Below are positions 54,913 through 64,000 of a stretch of 64,000 nt of DNA, one piece after another (position 1 is the stretch's first letter; the number at the start of each line of letters is the position of its first letter). The notes below the pieces were generated by a model that saw only the letters and a list, made by a program, of their open reading frames with translations, ran no database searches and was not told where the DNA came from. The translations under genes were made by a program, and so were the position numbers. The stretch is from Eutreptiella sp. 'Long Island Sound 2002' (taxonomy: Eukaryota > Euglenozoa > Euglenophyceae > Eutreptiales > Eutreptiaceae), in assembly GCA_964036045.1 (NCBI GenBank), contig OZ038382.1, positions 78,467,918 to 78,531,917 of the forward strand, written 5' to 3'.

Positions 54913-55617
54913 GAATTTGATCAATAAATCATTTTTTCAGGTATGCAATGAACATGCAGAACAGAAAATGATGTTGCAATCATTTTTTCTGCAGACCATG
55001 TTCATCCAAAAAACATTAGGAACGCAAAATGTATTTGTTGGCCAATTTCCGCTAAAAGCACATCATTTTCCACTGAAATCATAAGATTTATTTTTTTTAT
55101 AGTTTTTTTTGTTTTTGGCTGTTCGAAAAAAGGCACAAAATGGCACAAATGGTAAGAAAGATACTTTCTTTGGACTAATATTCTGTTTTCAAAAAACAGA
55201 GCCTGTGAAAAACCATTTTTTTGCACGGTCCAAATTGGGTGCATTTGGTGTGATTTTGACCATGCAACTTGAGTCGCCTAAGTGGCACTATGGAAGAGTG
55301 TGAGCCCTTGAGGCAGTTTCTCAATCAGTTTTTCTCAAACATGTAAAATATTTCAACCTGAGTTGCTTTGAATGTAAATTGCTGTGGTCTATTGTTGATA
55401 GTTGTCTTTATCTAACTCTTTGTGACTGCAGCCCTTCATGCTTTGATCCTGTTTATCTTCTACTTGGTTATCTCTGGCTTGGGTTATCCTGGATTGGTTG
55501 TATTTCAACAATAAAACATTTTCCTCATCAAAAACAAGCAGCAGGAACCCTACACCAGCAGCAAGCAGCAGGAGAGGCAAATCAAAAACACAGTGCTGAA
55601 AACACTATAAAACCTTC

Positions 55618-55631
55618 TGGTAGCAAGAGGC
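55618..55631 (+). promoter_or_regulatory. Likely primer binding site of element C
   Basis: TGGTAGCAAGAGGC resembles the initiator Met-tRNA complement TGGTAGCAGAGG with one extra A. It lies 94 bp before the first gag ATG. The CTATAAAACC before it would be the end of the 5' LTR, which does not end in CA. Confidence 0.45.
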
Positions 55632-55711
55632 AGACAGTCTCTGCGTACAGGCAGCAACCCCGTGCCGTACATCCAGTGCGCCGAGTACTGTCCTGAGCAA
55701 GAAGGGCGAAT

Positions 55712-56178
55712 ATGGACACAAAGAAAGAGGACACCAACGCGAAGACGGCGCCTGAGGCACCAGCAATGCCGGCGCCTGATGAACCTGGACCTGGACCTAG
55801 AGCTTTACCTTCGGTGCCCTTACATGGGCCAGTGGATGTGGTTCATGACTCGCTGGAGCAACTTCAGTTGGCCTTCAGGGCCCTCTCAGTCGAGGAAGTG
55901 GGAACCGATCCTGTGAAGAGAAAGAGGGAGAGAGAGAAGGATGCTGGAGAAAGCATGGCGGACGAAGGAGTAGACCATGGGCACGACCCGACGAGTGAGT
56001 CAACCTTCGAGGGCGCACCAAGCGCCTCTGGCCTCCACGCATCACCCTCTCCTACAATCACCACACTCCCAACTCCAGACTCAGCCGCTGCAACATCCAC
56101 ACCCATAACCACCCCGCCTATGGCTGAGGGCGCAGGCTTTACTGGTATGCCTACCTACCCTGCCTATGGTGTGGACCC
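55712..56178 (+). pseudogene. gag: N-terminal part of element C gag
   Basis: ATG at 55712 opens an acidic, Pro-rich N-terminus (MDTKKEDTNAKTAPEAPAMP) containing a charged stretch VKRKREREKD. The frame runs through YPAYGVDP at about 56160-56178 and then enters inserted DNA, ending at 56257. The second half of gag resumes after the insertion with TYGVDP in the same frame at 57332. Confidence 0.65.
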
Positions 56179-57345
56179 TGTCTGCGGGACCAACACCGCT
56201 CGGCAGCGCCCTGTCGCCTTTGAGAATGGCGTGCCAAACCAAGGGACATGGGCGTAACAGCCACGCGTACCCAGGTGGAAGGGGTGTACAAACGTTGGAA
56301 CATACCGGTACCGCGAGAACCAGCGAGCAGGTGGGCCTGAAGGCGATAGGACGTCTCATAGGGCGTTCCACGTGCCAGTTAGGGCTGATCACCGCCAGCG
56401 GGTGGGTAAACACAAGGGGGGGGGGATAATGACATGTGGCAGGTTTAGGGACCTGAGGGTGTGGTTGTTGGGGTAGGGCAGGGTGTGTGTTGACTGTGCG
56501 TTTTCTCACAGCGGTCCCGGCGTTACGGTGCCCTCATCGGGCATTCGGCGAGCCAAGCTGGACTTGCTTCATCCCACGGGTCACCAGTCACAGCAGTCCC
56601 GGCGTTACGGTGTCCTTCTAGGGCATTCGGCGAGCCAAGCTGGACGTGCTCCACACCACAGGCCACCAATCACAGCAGTCCCGGCGTTACGGTGTCCTTC
56701 TCGGGCATTCGGCGAGCCAAGCAGGACGTGCTTCACGCCACGAGACACCAATCACAGCAGTCCCGGCGTTACGGTGTCCTTGTCGGGCATTCGGCGAGCC
56801 AAGCAGGACATCACTACACAAACCACACGACACAGCAGTACCAGTGGTCAATGGGCAGGGACAGGATAAGATGTTGAGCCAGCTTTTCACTGCGTTGCTC
56901 TCTGTGTTGATCTTTGGTCACAGGCTGTTCTCTGGGGCAGGGATTGGCCTTCCGGTGGTGCCTGGTGCCACACTACCCTGGGTCACGGATCTGTCTGTGC
57001 GCGTGCCGCCTCGGGCGCTGGGGCAGGGTGGCCCGTACACATTGCAAGTGCTGTACTGTGATGTCTTGCGGTGCCAGGCGGCTGAGGCAGGACCGAGGTA
57101 CAAGAACGCCTGTGTCGTGTGCTCGTGTGAGCGAGGGCACGCTCCGCACTGGGACTTCTATGCACTGTACAATACAGTGCCTCTCTATGTGTCCCGCGAA
57201 TTCACGGTTCCGGAGTAGCAACTATATTGATGAATGTAGTGTGCTGTAGGGTGCTGCGCCTTGGGACAGGTAGGGATCACTGATACGCTGGAGTTCGGAG
57301 ATCGCCCGAGCACTTTACCTTTACCTTTACTTATGGTGTGGACCC
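56179..57345 (+). mobile_element. 1.15-kb insertion in element C gag with 14-bp target duplication
   Basis: TATGGTGTGGACCC occurs at 56165-56178 and again at 57332-57345. Directly before the second copy is the tail CTTTACCTTTACCTTTACT. A target duplication of this length together with a short tandem-repeat tail is the usual mark of target-primed reverse transcription by a LINE or a SINE-like partner. The insert has four 82-bp repeats and no RT, so it would be non-autonomous or 5'-truncated. Confidence 0.6.
56500..56825 (+). repeat. 82-bp tandem repeat, four units
   Basis: The word TCCCGGCGTTACGGTG starts at 56515, 56597, 56679 and 56761, an exact 82-bp period. Units also share GGGCATTCGGCGAGCCAAGC. 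The array lies inside the 1.15-kb insertion. Confidence 0.9.
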
Positions 57346-58639
57346 ATCTACCACTGCATTTCCAGAGGCAACTACTGCCAGTGAGCCAGTGGCCTCCAGT
57401 TCTGCGCCGCGCTGGTATGCGGCAGACTATCACCACCCTCTACCCGCTACGGGAGCCTATGTGGATGTTCCTGGGTATGCTACCCTGAGTGGGCTGAGGA
57501 GAGGCCCTGAGTCATGCGGGAGCAGGAGTAGAGGATCGGGGAGATCCTCCAACAGGTCTCTGACGCGGTCGGGGATCAACAAGGCACTCCGGGGAGCCCC
57601 CTCTAAAATTGTTGATGATCTCACTCAAGAGATTCGGGCTAAACTGGAGCCCCTGACTCCACCCCAAGCGTCACCTACCATCATGGGAGTATCACCCCAC
57701 CCAGTACAGGCCCATCACCTGGTGGCAGGGTTGACAAACACCCTGGAGAGCCTGAGGAGCCGACCGATGCCGACCCCTGCTGTGATACCGAGAAGCCCTT
57801 TCATACCAAGAACGGCCCAGCCTCCCTACAGGCACGTGGGGAATTCCACAACAGCCGAGCTTGACCGGCTGGGGCTGACAGCCCTAAGGGCAATGGTTGA
57901 CGTGGAGCCCTATTGCTGTAGTGACCTGGGCGGAGACCCCTCCCACGATGAGCCGCCGTCCATGACTTCTGCTTCGCCCTCGGAGGAGGATGACACTGAG
58001 GACCCCGAGAACCCGAGTTGGTGGAAGAAGAAGAAGAAGAGGAAGACCAGGCGCCCTGAGGGACACATATCTCAGGAGGCTAAGGCTATTGCCACCTCCA
58101 AGATCGTGGTGAACTTGCCTGAGTTCACAGGCAAGGATCTCAGCGAGTTCGCTGAGAACTTTGGCCGGTTCCTCCGAATGACCGGCCAAACCCATGCTAG
58201 TGGGCGAGTCAAGTGTGATCTGCTCCTGCAGTGCTGCAAGACCAAGTACCTGGAGAAGCAGGTGAAGCAGATCGTGACTAAGTCCGCCACCTTTGCAGAC
58301 GTGTTGGTTGCCTTGCAGAGGCAGTACCCTACCTACGAAAGCGACCTCTCCATCAGGGCCGAGATCCAGAACCTGGCCGTGCTGCCCAACAACCTCAAAC
58401 CTGCCAGGGTCTCCGAGCTACTGGCTGACCTTGATCACTGGGCTGGACGACTGACGCCCGGTTCCTACAGCAGCGACGACCTGCTTTTCTGGTTGGCGGC
58501 TAAGCTCCCTCAGGAGCTGTGGGACGAGTGCCGCTCAACGGCAGAGCGCAAGGCTAGAGCCCTCAACTATGAGGATTTGTCTGTGCTACTCTTGGAGCCG
58601 GCGCTGGAGAAGGAAAGCGACCAGCACCTGAACGCCTAA
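57332..58639 (+). pseudogene. gag: Capsid part of element C gag
   Basis: The frame resumes after the insertion and includes a basic Ser-rich stretch, an acidic linker, a run of Lys/Arg (KKKKKRKTRR), and a retrotransposon capsid region (LPEFTGKDLSEFAENFGRFL, about 58110-58600). It stops at UAA 58637-58639. From about 58635 the homologous sequence continues in another frame (NVLQEEALEAIAKHTKD), so a single-base change or a programmed shift separates the two. Confidence 0.7.
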
Positions 58640-59358
58640 CGTCCTGCAGGAGGAGGCTCTGGAAGCCATTGCAAAGCATACCAAGGACCCAGGACTGGGG
58701 ACTACCTCCAAGCACGCCCGTATCATGGACAATGTCAAGGAGCTCTTCTGGTGTGACGCCAGAGATGAGCATGGCCACCTGCAGCACACCCCCGACTGCG
58801 AGCAGCGAGACTGCTTCGTAGTCCAAGGGAAGAAGCAGGAGAACAACACCGGCGCCAAGCCTAAGATGCCGGATCACTACAGGTGTACTATCACCTGTGC
58901 CTTCTGTGGGAAGAGGAAGCATTACGAGGATGAGTGCTACCACAAGCAGCGCCTGTCGGCGAAGCTGAAGGGCGAGGATCCTGGCAAAGGCTCTGGCAAG
59001 GGCGGTGGCAAGAGCAACGGCAACGACTCCGGCAAGGGCAAGTCGAAAGGACGTGGAAAAGGACAAAACAAGAGCGAAGGTGGACGAGGAGGAGGCGCTA
59101 ACCGCCAGCTAGACAAGGACAACAAGAACCTGGACAAGAACGGAGGCAACCCCAACCCTAATCCAGGGGGGAAATCCGAGCCCTCTGGAAGGGCAGTCTG
59201 GTCCTACCACACGCTCGCAGACACAGGCCCAGCAAGAGAAAGGGGCCAAGAGTGAGCATGAAGGTGCTGATGATGGCAACGCCAAGAAGAGAAGCCGTTT
59301 CATGAGGATGGCCCGCACAGTGCGGAACAAGGGGTTTGAGGTGACTTTTCCCGCGTAG
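58635..59358 (+). pseudogene. gag: Nucleocapsid part of element C gag with canonical zinc knuckle
   Basis: This part contains the retroviral knuckle C-x2-C-x4-H-x4-C (CAFCGKRKHYEDEC, 58896-58937), followed by a Gly/Lys/Ser-rich basic tail. The frame ends at 59255, but a second frame from about 59230 continues to UAG 59356-59358. Two further codons on, a UGA follows in the same frame as pol. Whether these stops are decay or a read-through signal cannot be told from one copy. Confidence 0.7.
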
Positions 59359-59364
59359 TTCTGA

Positions 59365-62300
59365 CGGGGACGCTCCGGTGGGGCCCTGGACCTGGTGTTC
59401 TGGGTACGTATCCGACTAGGGGCACGTGAATACCTGGGGGTACTGGATACAGGAGCCACCATATCTATAGTGGCCAAGAAAGTGTTACCTTGTGGGAGCC
59501 TGGAGAACACCATGACCACCGCTGCTATACGCATGGGGGATGGACATGTGGTGCACAGCTGCTGGGACTGTGAAGTGGAGGTACCAATGGGCTCCCGAAA
59601 TATCGCCCATCGGTTCTATGTGATGGACACTGAGGCCTTCGATTTTGTATTGGGGACTGACTTCTTCGTGCAGCACTCCCAGATACAATCCCTGACGCTA
59701 CAAGCACCCTACCTCCTCTACGTGGACCACGGCAATGGCCGAGAGTCCGTGCCACTGGAGCAGCCAGAGAATACCTCGAGCTACCTGAGGGTGTCGAAGG
59801 AGGAGCCCTTGAACATGATGGCGGCCTCTAAAGCTGAGGACTATCAACTTTTGGGGGACGTGGTAGACCAAGGTCTGAAGGAGTTGAGTTACTCCAATGA
59901 AGACCTGAGCATGGAGTTGTTCGCCAGCGACAAGCAACATGTCTTGGACCTTTACTGCAGCAAGGGGAAAAGCTGCAGGTACAAATTTTACTGGCCCTCT
60001 TTCGGGATGGCCTACGGGAACCCCAGGTTCAGTGAACTGGGGAGGGTCTTGACCAAGGTGGCCCTGCAACGTCCCCGTATGGTCCTGTGTTCCCCCGATT
60101 GGGGAGCCCATGGGAGCAACAAGCACTGGCGAACCCTCCTGGACAGGCTGACTATCAGCTCTGTTCGGTTACCTGATGAGGCCATCTACGTGCCTGTGGG
60201 GCGGAAGACGCCAATCGGGAAACCCAGATGGGGAAGTATGCTCAGGGTGGTGGACGGAGGTCTTACCTCTATAACCTGGGAGGACCTGGACTCAACTCTG
60301 GTCCAGGCTATACAAGGAGAGAGCGCTGGAGTCGCCCTGGGTGACTTGAAGGATCGACTACGACCTCAAGATGGTATTGAGACTATACCAGGGGGGGATG
60401 AATACGTCGTGACTAACACCAATGCCCCTAATTCTCCCTGCCATGTACCTGATCCTGATGGAGTCTCTGAGTGTGGACTATCCGAGCTCCCCAGCTCTAT
60501 CCACTCTGATGACAAAACTGAGCATGACGCCTTCTTCGTGCAGTCATGCGTGGAGGAAGTGGAGAACGCCGAGTATGTCGCCCCACTGAAACCCCTACTA
60601 TCCATGAGGGTCGAAGACCCCGTGGACGACGAGCTGGACCCCCGATCCAGGCTAAGAGAGTACGTGGACTGCAAGAGGAGGTTGGTGGCAAAAAAGCTAT
60701 GCTACGCTAAGCCTACCTGCAGCTCATGGCCACTGAAGCAAGGACGTATGGAAGATCTATCCCAATTGAAGGAGGACCTCGAACAGAAGATCACCACCTG
60801 GCGAAGGGAGGTAGATCTTAAGCTCATGAAGAGAGTGTGGGGTGCCCATGTCAGGACCCCAGAGGAGGAGGACCTCTCGGAGGAATGTGTATGTGAGCCC
60901 CCTCAAGCGTGCCTATGTTGCCATCGTCCACCGGAGATGGTTGAACGAGACCTACTATATGCCTACCAAGGGTTGAAGGATACTACCAAGGGCGAAGAGT
61001 CGGTCGAGGATCACCTCCCGACGTCTATTACTCAGAGGGCAAGCAACTTACACTCTGACGAGGACATGGAGGACAAGATCAAGCTATTGGACCCGCGGCT
61101 GCAGAAGGTTATAAGGACCTATCTGGAGGTGTTCGGGGAACTACCACCCCAAGCGTTATGTGACAAGCTGGTACAGATGGACCTCAAGCTGAGACCCGAG
61201 TTCGTGGGTCACAAGATCCGGAAGAGACCCTATCCGGCACCTAAAGAGCAGGCCGACGAGATTGAGCAACAGATACAAGAATGTGTTGACGCTGGCCTAG
61301 TCCTGGAGTACAAGAACGGGGACTACCCCGGACACTGCAGCCCATGTTTCCTGGTGGCTAAGCCTGGGTCTACAGCCAAACGGCTGGTAGTGGACTATGG
61401 AGAGCTGAACAAGAAAACGTTGAACCACTCAGGGTTCAAGCCTAATATGCAGTCTACCCTTGAGAAGATAACCTCCTGTCGCTACAAGACCAAGATGGAC
61501 AAGAGGAGCGGATTCTGGCAGGTGGACCTGACGCCCAACCCTCAGGAGCTACTAGCCTTCATCACCCCTCAGGGGAGGGTGTTCAAGTGGAAGGTCATGC
61601 CCTTTGGCGTGGCCAACGCACCCGCTCTATTCCAAGAGCTGATGAACAAGATCTTGTTCATCTTACGACGAAGACCCAAGGTGCAAGAACTCATATCCCG
61701 TGGGGCCCAGATAGAGGCGCACATTGACAATGTATGCCTCGGGACCAATACCAAGGAGGATCACCTAATCCTCTTGGGTGAGTTCTTTGCGGTCTGCCAG
61801 GAGAACCACACAAGACTCAAGCTGGAGCAGTGTGAGTACATGCAGAAGACCATGCAGTACCTGGGGTCTGACGTTGGATATGGGTGGTGGACCCCAGCGG
61901 CCTCTAAGGCCAAAGCCCTGATGGCTGCTAAGGTACGACATGAAGACCCCAAGAAAGGACTCCATGATGTACGCAGTTTCATCAGGGCGTGCAACTTCTA
62001 CCGCCGCCATATCAAGAACTTCACCTACACCAGCGCCATTCTGACGGACTTGATCAAGAAGAGTACTGCTTGGCGCTGGGGCCCACAAGAGCAACAAGCG
62101 TTTGACGAGCTCAAAGACAAGGTGGCCAACGCTAAGGCTTGGGCGTGCCTAGAGCACAAGGTGATATTATCCTGGTGACCGACGCCAGCATTGTGGGCGG
62201 TGGTGGACCGTTGTTCCAATGGCAAGCACTAGAGAAGAAGGAGTTTGACTCGGCTATTTCCCAAAGGGGGACTGAAGGTCTCAACGAAGATGAAACTCTC

Positions 62301-63491
62301 AAGCACAGCTACCCTGACGACAAGTGGGTCCTAGTACCCCTGGGCCACTGGAACTGGATATGGAACCAGGCCAACGGGAACTACTCTACCTATGAGCAGG
62401 AATTGCTCGCGGCTATGCTGGTGCTATCCTCTCAGGCATGACTGTTGGCGAGTAGCCCTGTGGTCTGGCTGTGCGACCAAGAGCCGGTCCGCACTTTCCA
62501 GACGGGTCCCCCACCTGAGAAGGCCAAGGCACGGCTTTGGTGGACCTACCTCAGCCAACTACAGCTGACGGTACACCATATCCAGGGAGTGAAGAACGAG
62601 CGTGCAGACTACATCAGCCGCAACAACTTTGACGCCCTGATTGATGCCCGGTCTGAAGCGCTGGCTAAGGAGGCGTTCAGCCGTATGGACGTCCACTTGG
62701 ACCTCAACATGACTCTGATACGCCCCCTAGATGGACTCCAACAAGCGGAGTGCCTGAAGGAGTTTGGGGATATCTACAAGCGCCTGGCGAAACGCCTTGA
62801 ACCCCTCCTGGTCAACCAAGAACAGTGGAAGAGGGACAAGAGCTACCTCTGGCGCGAGGACTGCATCGTGGTACCCAGTGACAAAGTCCCAGCGCTGCTG
62901 AATTCGACCCATGAGTGCAGCGGTCATGTGGGTGCTGACCGTACCCTGAGGCTATTCAAGCAGTGGTTCCACACTACGTGGCCCGATGACCAACTGCGGG
63001 AGATCCTCGAGCCTATCGTTGACAAGAGCCCGTGTAGGTCCTGCAAACCTGGGGATATCAGGGACAGGGGTCTCTACTCGACACTGCCCATCCCTCACTG
63101 TGCTAACAGTGTTCTCTACGTGGACTGCACCGAGATGCCGAAATTCGGGGGCTATGACGTCGCCCTCGTGGTGAACTGTGGGTTGACCAGGTTTACCAGG
63201 GTGTTCCCATGTACCAAGCAGATTACCGGGGAGGAGACTATCAAGATACTCCTGGAGGAGTGGTTTTGTGTCTATGGGGCGCCCAAGGAGATCAACTCCG
63301 ATGAGGACGTACGAGTACGCTCAGATACCGGCTGGTACAAGAGGGTCCTGAGATCCGTCAATGTCCAGGGGACCACGGTGTGGAGCCGTTTTCGGACCCC
63401 CCTGGCCATCTTTGGGTCACTTGGGGTGTTTATCTATGGGCCGGCAAGCCGCCATTGGCTGATATCATACTCACCCATCCACCTGACCTAA
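59365..63491 (+). pseudogene. pol: Pol of element C (PR, MTase-like, RT, RNase H, partial IN)
   Basis: Protease has VLDTGATISIV (DTGA at 59446-59457). The methyltransferase-like domain (59905-60240) has ELFAS and an altered motif NPRF (60019-60030). A long linker with a Cys-rich ECVCEPPQACLCC follows. RT has VVDYGELNKKT and PFGVANAPALFQ, but the catalytic box is HIDN (61720-61731) instead of xxDD. RNase H changes frame near 62161 (a missing G would restore it), then shows TDAS, meets UGA at 62439-62441 and continues with CDQEP and ADYIS. Integrase has HECSGH, CRSC and two Asp (YVDCTE, INSDED), then homology is lost near 63380 before the Glu. The frame stops at 63491. Confidence 0.85.
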
Positions 63492-64000
63492 CCTGATGTG
63501 ATAGTGTGATAGGCTTGGCCATTCTAGCTATGAGCGGCCATATTCAATACCGAGGCGCCGCCGGCTGAGATTTATATATCAAAATATCAGGAATCAACAG
63601 GGTTTGTTTATCATAATGTTTCCGTAATTTTTCAGCTATCCGTTCTTATTGTCAATGTATCGGCGACTGGCAGTTGGCTCGCGATTTTGCGGTAACCGAT
63701 TGGTTGACTGTTATTTCCAGATATTTTAGCGGAAACCCCGATGAAGGGCCAAGTTGCATGAGAAAAAGATTCGTTGCTTCCGCAATTTTCATGTTATACA
63801 CTCCCAAAATTAATCCAATTTTTCCAGACATTCAGAATCGGATTTTTGACTTCGAGGTCGCCGCACTAGATATGATGAATTTTGAGTGGTCCTACATTTT
63901 TCTCTGATCACGAATCAACCTTCCTTTTGTTGTCTCCTTCATTTTTCTTGGAGATATAGGCGAAACAAAATGGATTCGTGAGGCCACTTTGAAGAATCAT
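63395..64000. other. Unassigned sequence after the break in element C
   Basis: A/T-rich DNA with no recognised gene. A 77-codon ORF at 63674-63907 lacks an ATG start and any domain. The change of composition at the integrase break suggests another insertion or a rearrangement, but no terminal repeat is visible within the window. Confidence 0.4.

Larger units (their letters stand above)
53101..55617. other. Region without recognised gene between satellite and element C
   Basis: A/T-richer unique DNA. Short ORFs on both strands have no domain. It holds the 56-bp palindrome at 53766-53821, three related dyads, a weak tRNA-like stretch at 53426-53460, and an AATAAA near 55510 followed by a CAGCAGCAAGCAGCAG tract (55546-55573). 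The last 300 bp may be the 5' LTR of element C, which cannot be confirmed without its 3' copy. Confidence 0.5.
55618..63390 (+). mobile_element. Ty3-type retroelement C, decayed and truncated in integrase
   Basis: Gag, protease, methyltransferase-like domain, RT, RNase H and the first half of integrase are recognisable in order on the plus strand. Gag is split by a 1.15-kb insertion and two frame changes. Pol has one frame change in RNase H and one UGA. Homology to integrase stops at about 63380. No 3' LTR is visible. It is a distinct lineage from A and B, with a canonical zinc knuckle and an altered RT box. Confidence 0.88.

Noticed and set aside
63674-63907. 77-codon ORF near the right edge
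   Set aside because: No ATG start, no domain, A/T-rich surroundings.

Overview
The window is nuclear DNA of a repeat-rich eukaryote, most likely an alveolate or algal protist and possibly a dinoflagellate. That placement is inferred from Ty3-type retroelements with polyprotein ORFs, GC-rich satellites, (CAG)n-rich tandem arrays, a Kozak-type J-domain start and the absence of operon-like gene order. No dinoflagellate spliced leader was found, so the taxonomy stays tentative. Nearly everything recognisable is mobile or repetitive. Only a J-domain exon and two zinc-ribbon-like fragments look like possible host genes.

Layout. 1-9085 (minus): Ty3 element A, with an open pol frame leaving the window on the left and a decayed gag polyprotein. 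9086-12230: no gene seen, two strong inverted repeats. 12264-12599: a J-domain exon whose end is duplicated around a 93-bp insert. 12790-20385: a composite satellite cassette made of a ~108-bp satellite, a conserved spacer with hairpins, a ~600-bp satellite and tandem hairpin repeats. 20511-27355: zinc-ribbon-like fragments on either side of a 5.8-kb LTR element with 332-bp LTRs and no pol. 27555-29163: decayed gag of element D. 29581-32630: a 3-kb insertion between 36-bp direct repeats, filled by a 65-bp satellite. 32870-53100: a second copy of the composite cassette, split by element B (40199-50963), a complete chromovirus with 532-bp LTRs differing at only two sites that I could find and a perfect 5-bp target duplication. 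53100-55600: no gene seen, a 56-bp perfect palindrome and related dyads. 55618-~63390: Ty3 element C, decayed and cut off inside integrase. 63400-64000: unassigned.

How the parts work together. Elements A, B and C each encode protease, reverse transcriptase, RNase H and integrase. All three also carry, between protease and RT, a domain resembling phage Dam-type N6-adenine methyltransferases. Its NPPF motif is intact in B and altered in A and C. Element B has unusual expression features: the gag ORF starts inside the 5' LTR and reads through the primer binding site, a single in-frame UAG separates gag from pol, and an in-frame UAA lies inside RT. Several satellites hold hairpins whose two arms change together between copies, which suggests selection on structure or a structure-dependent copying process.
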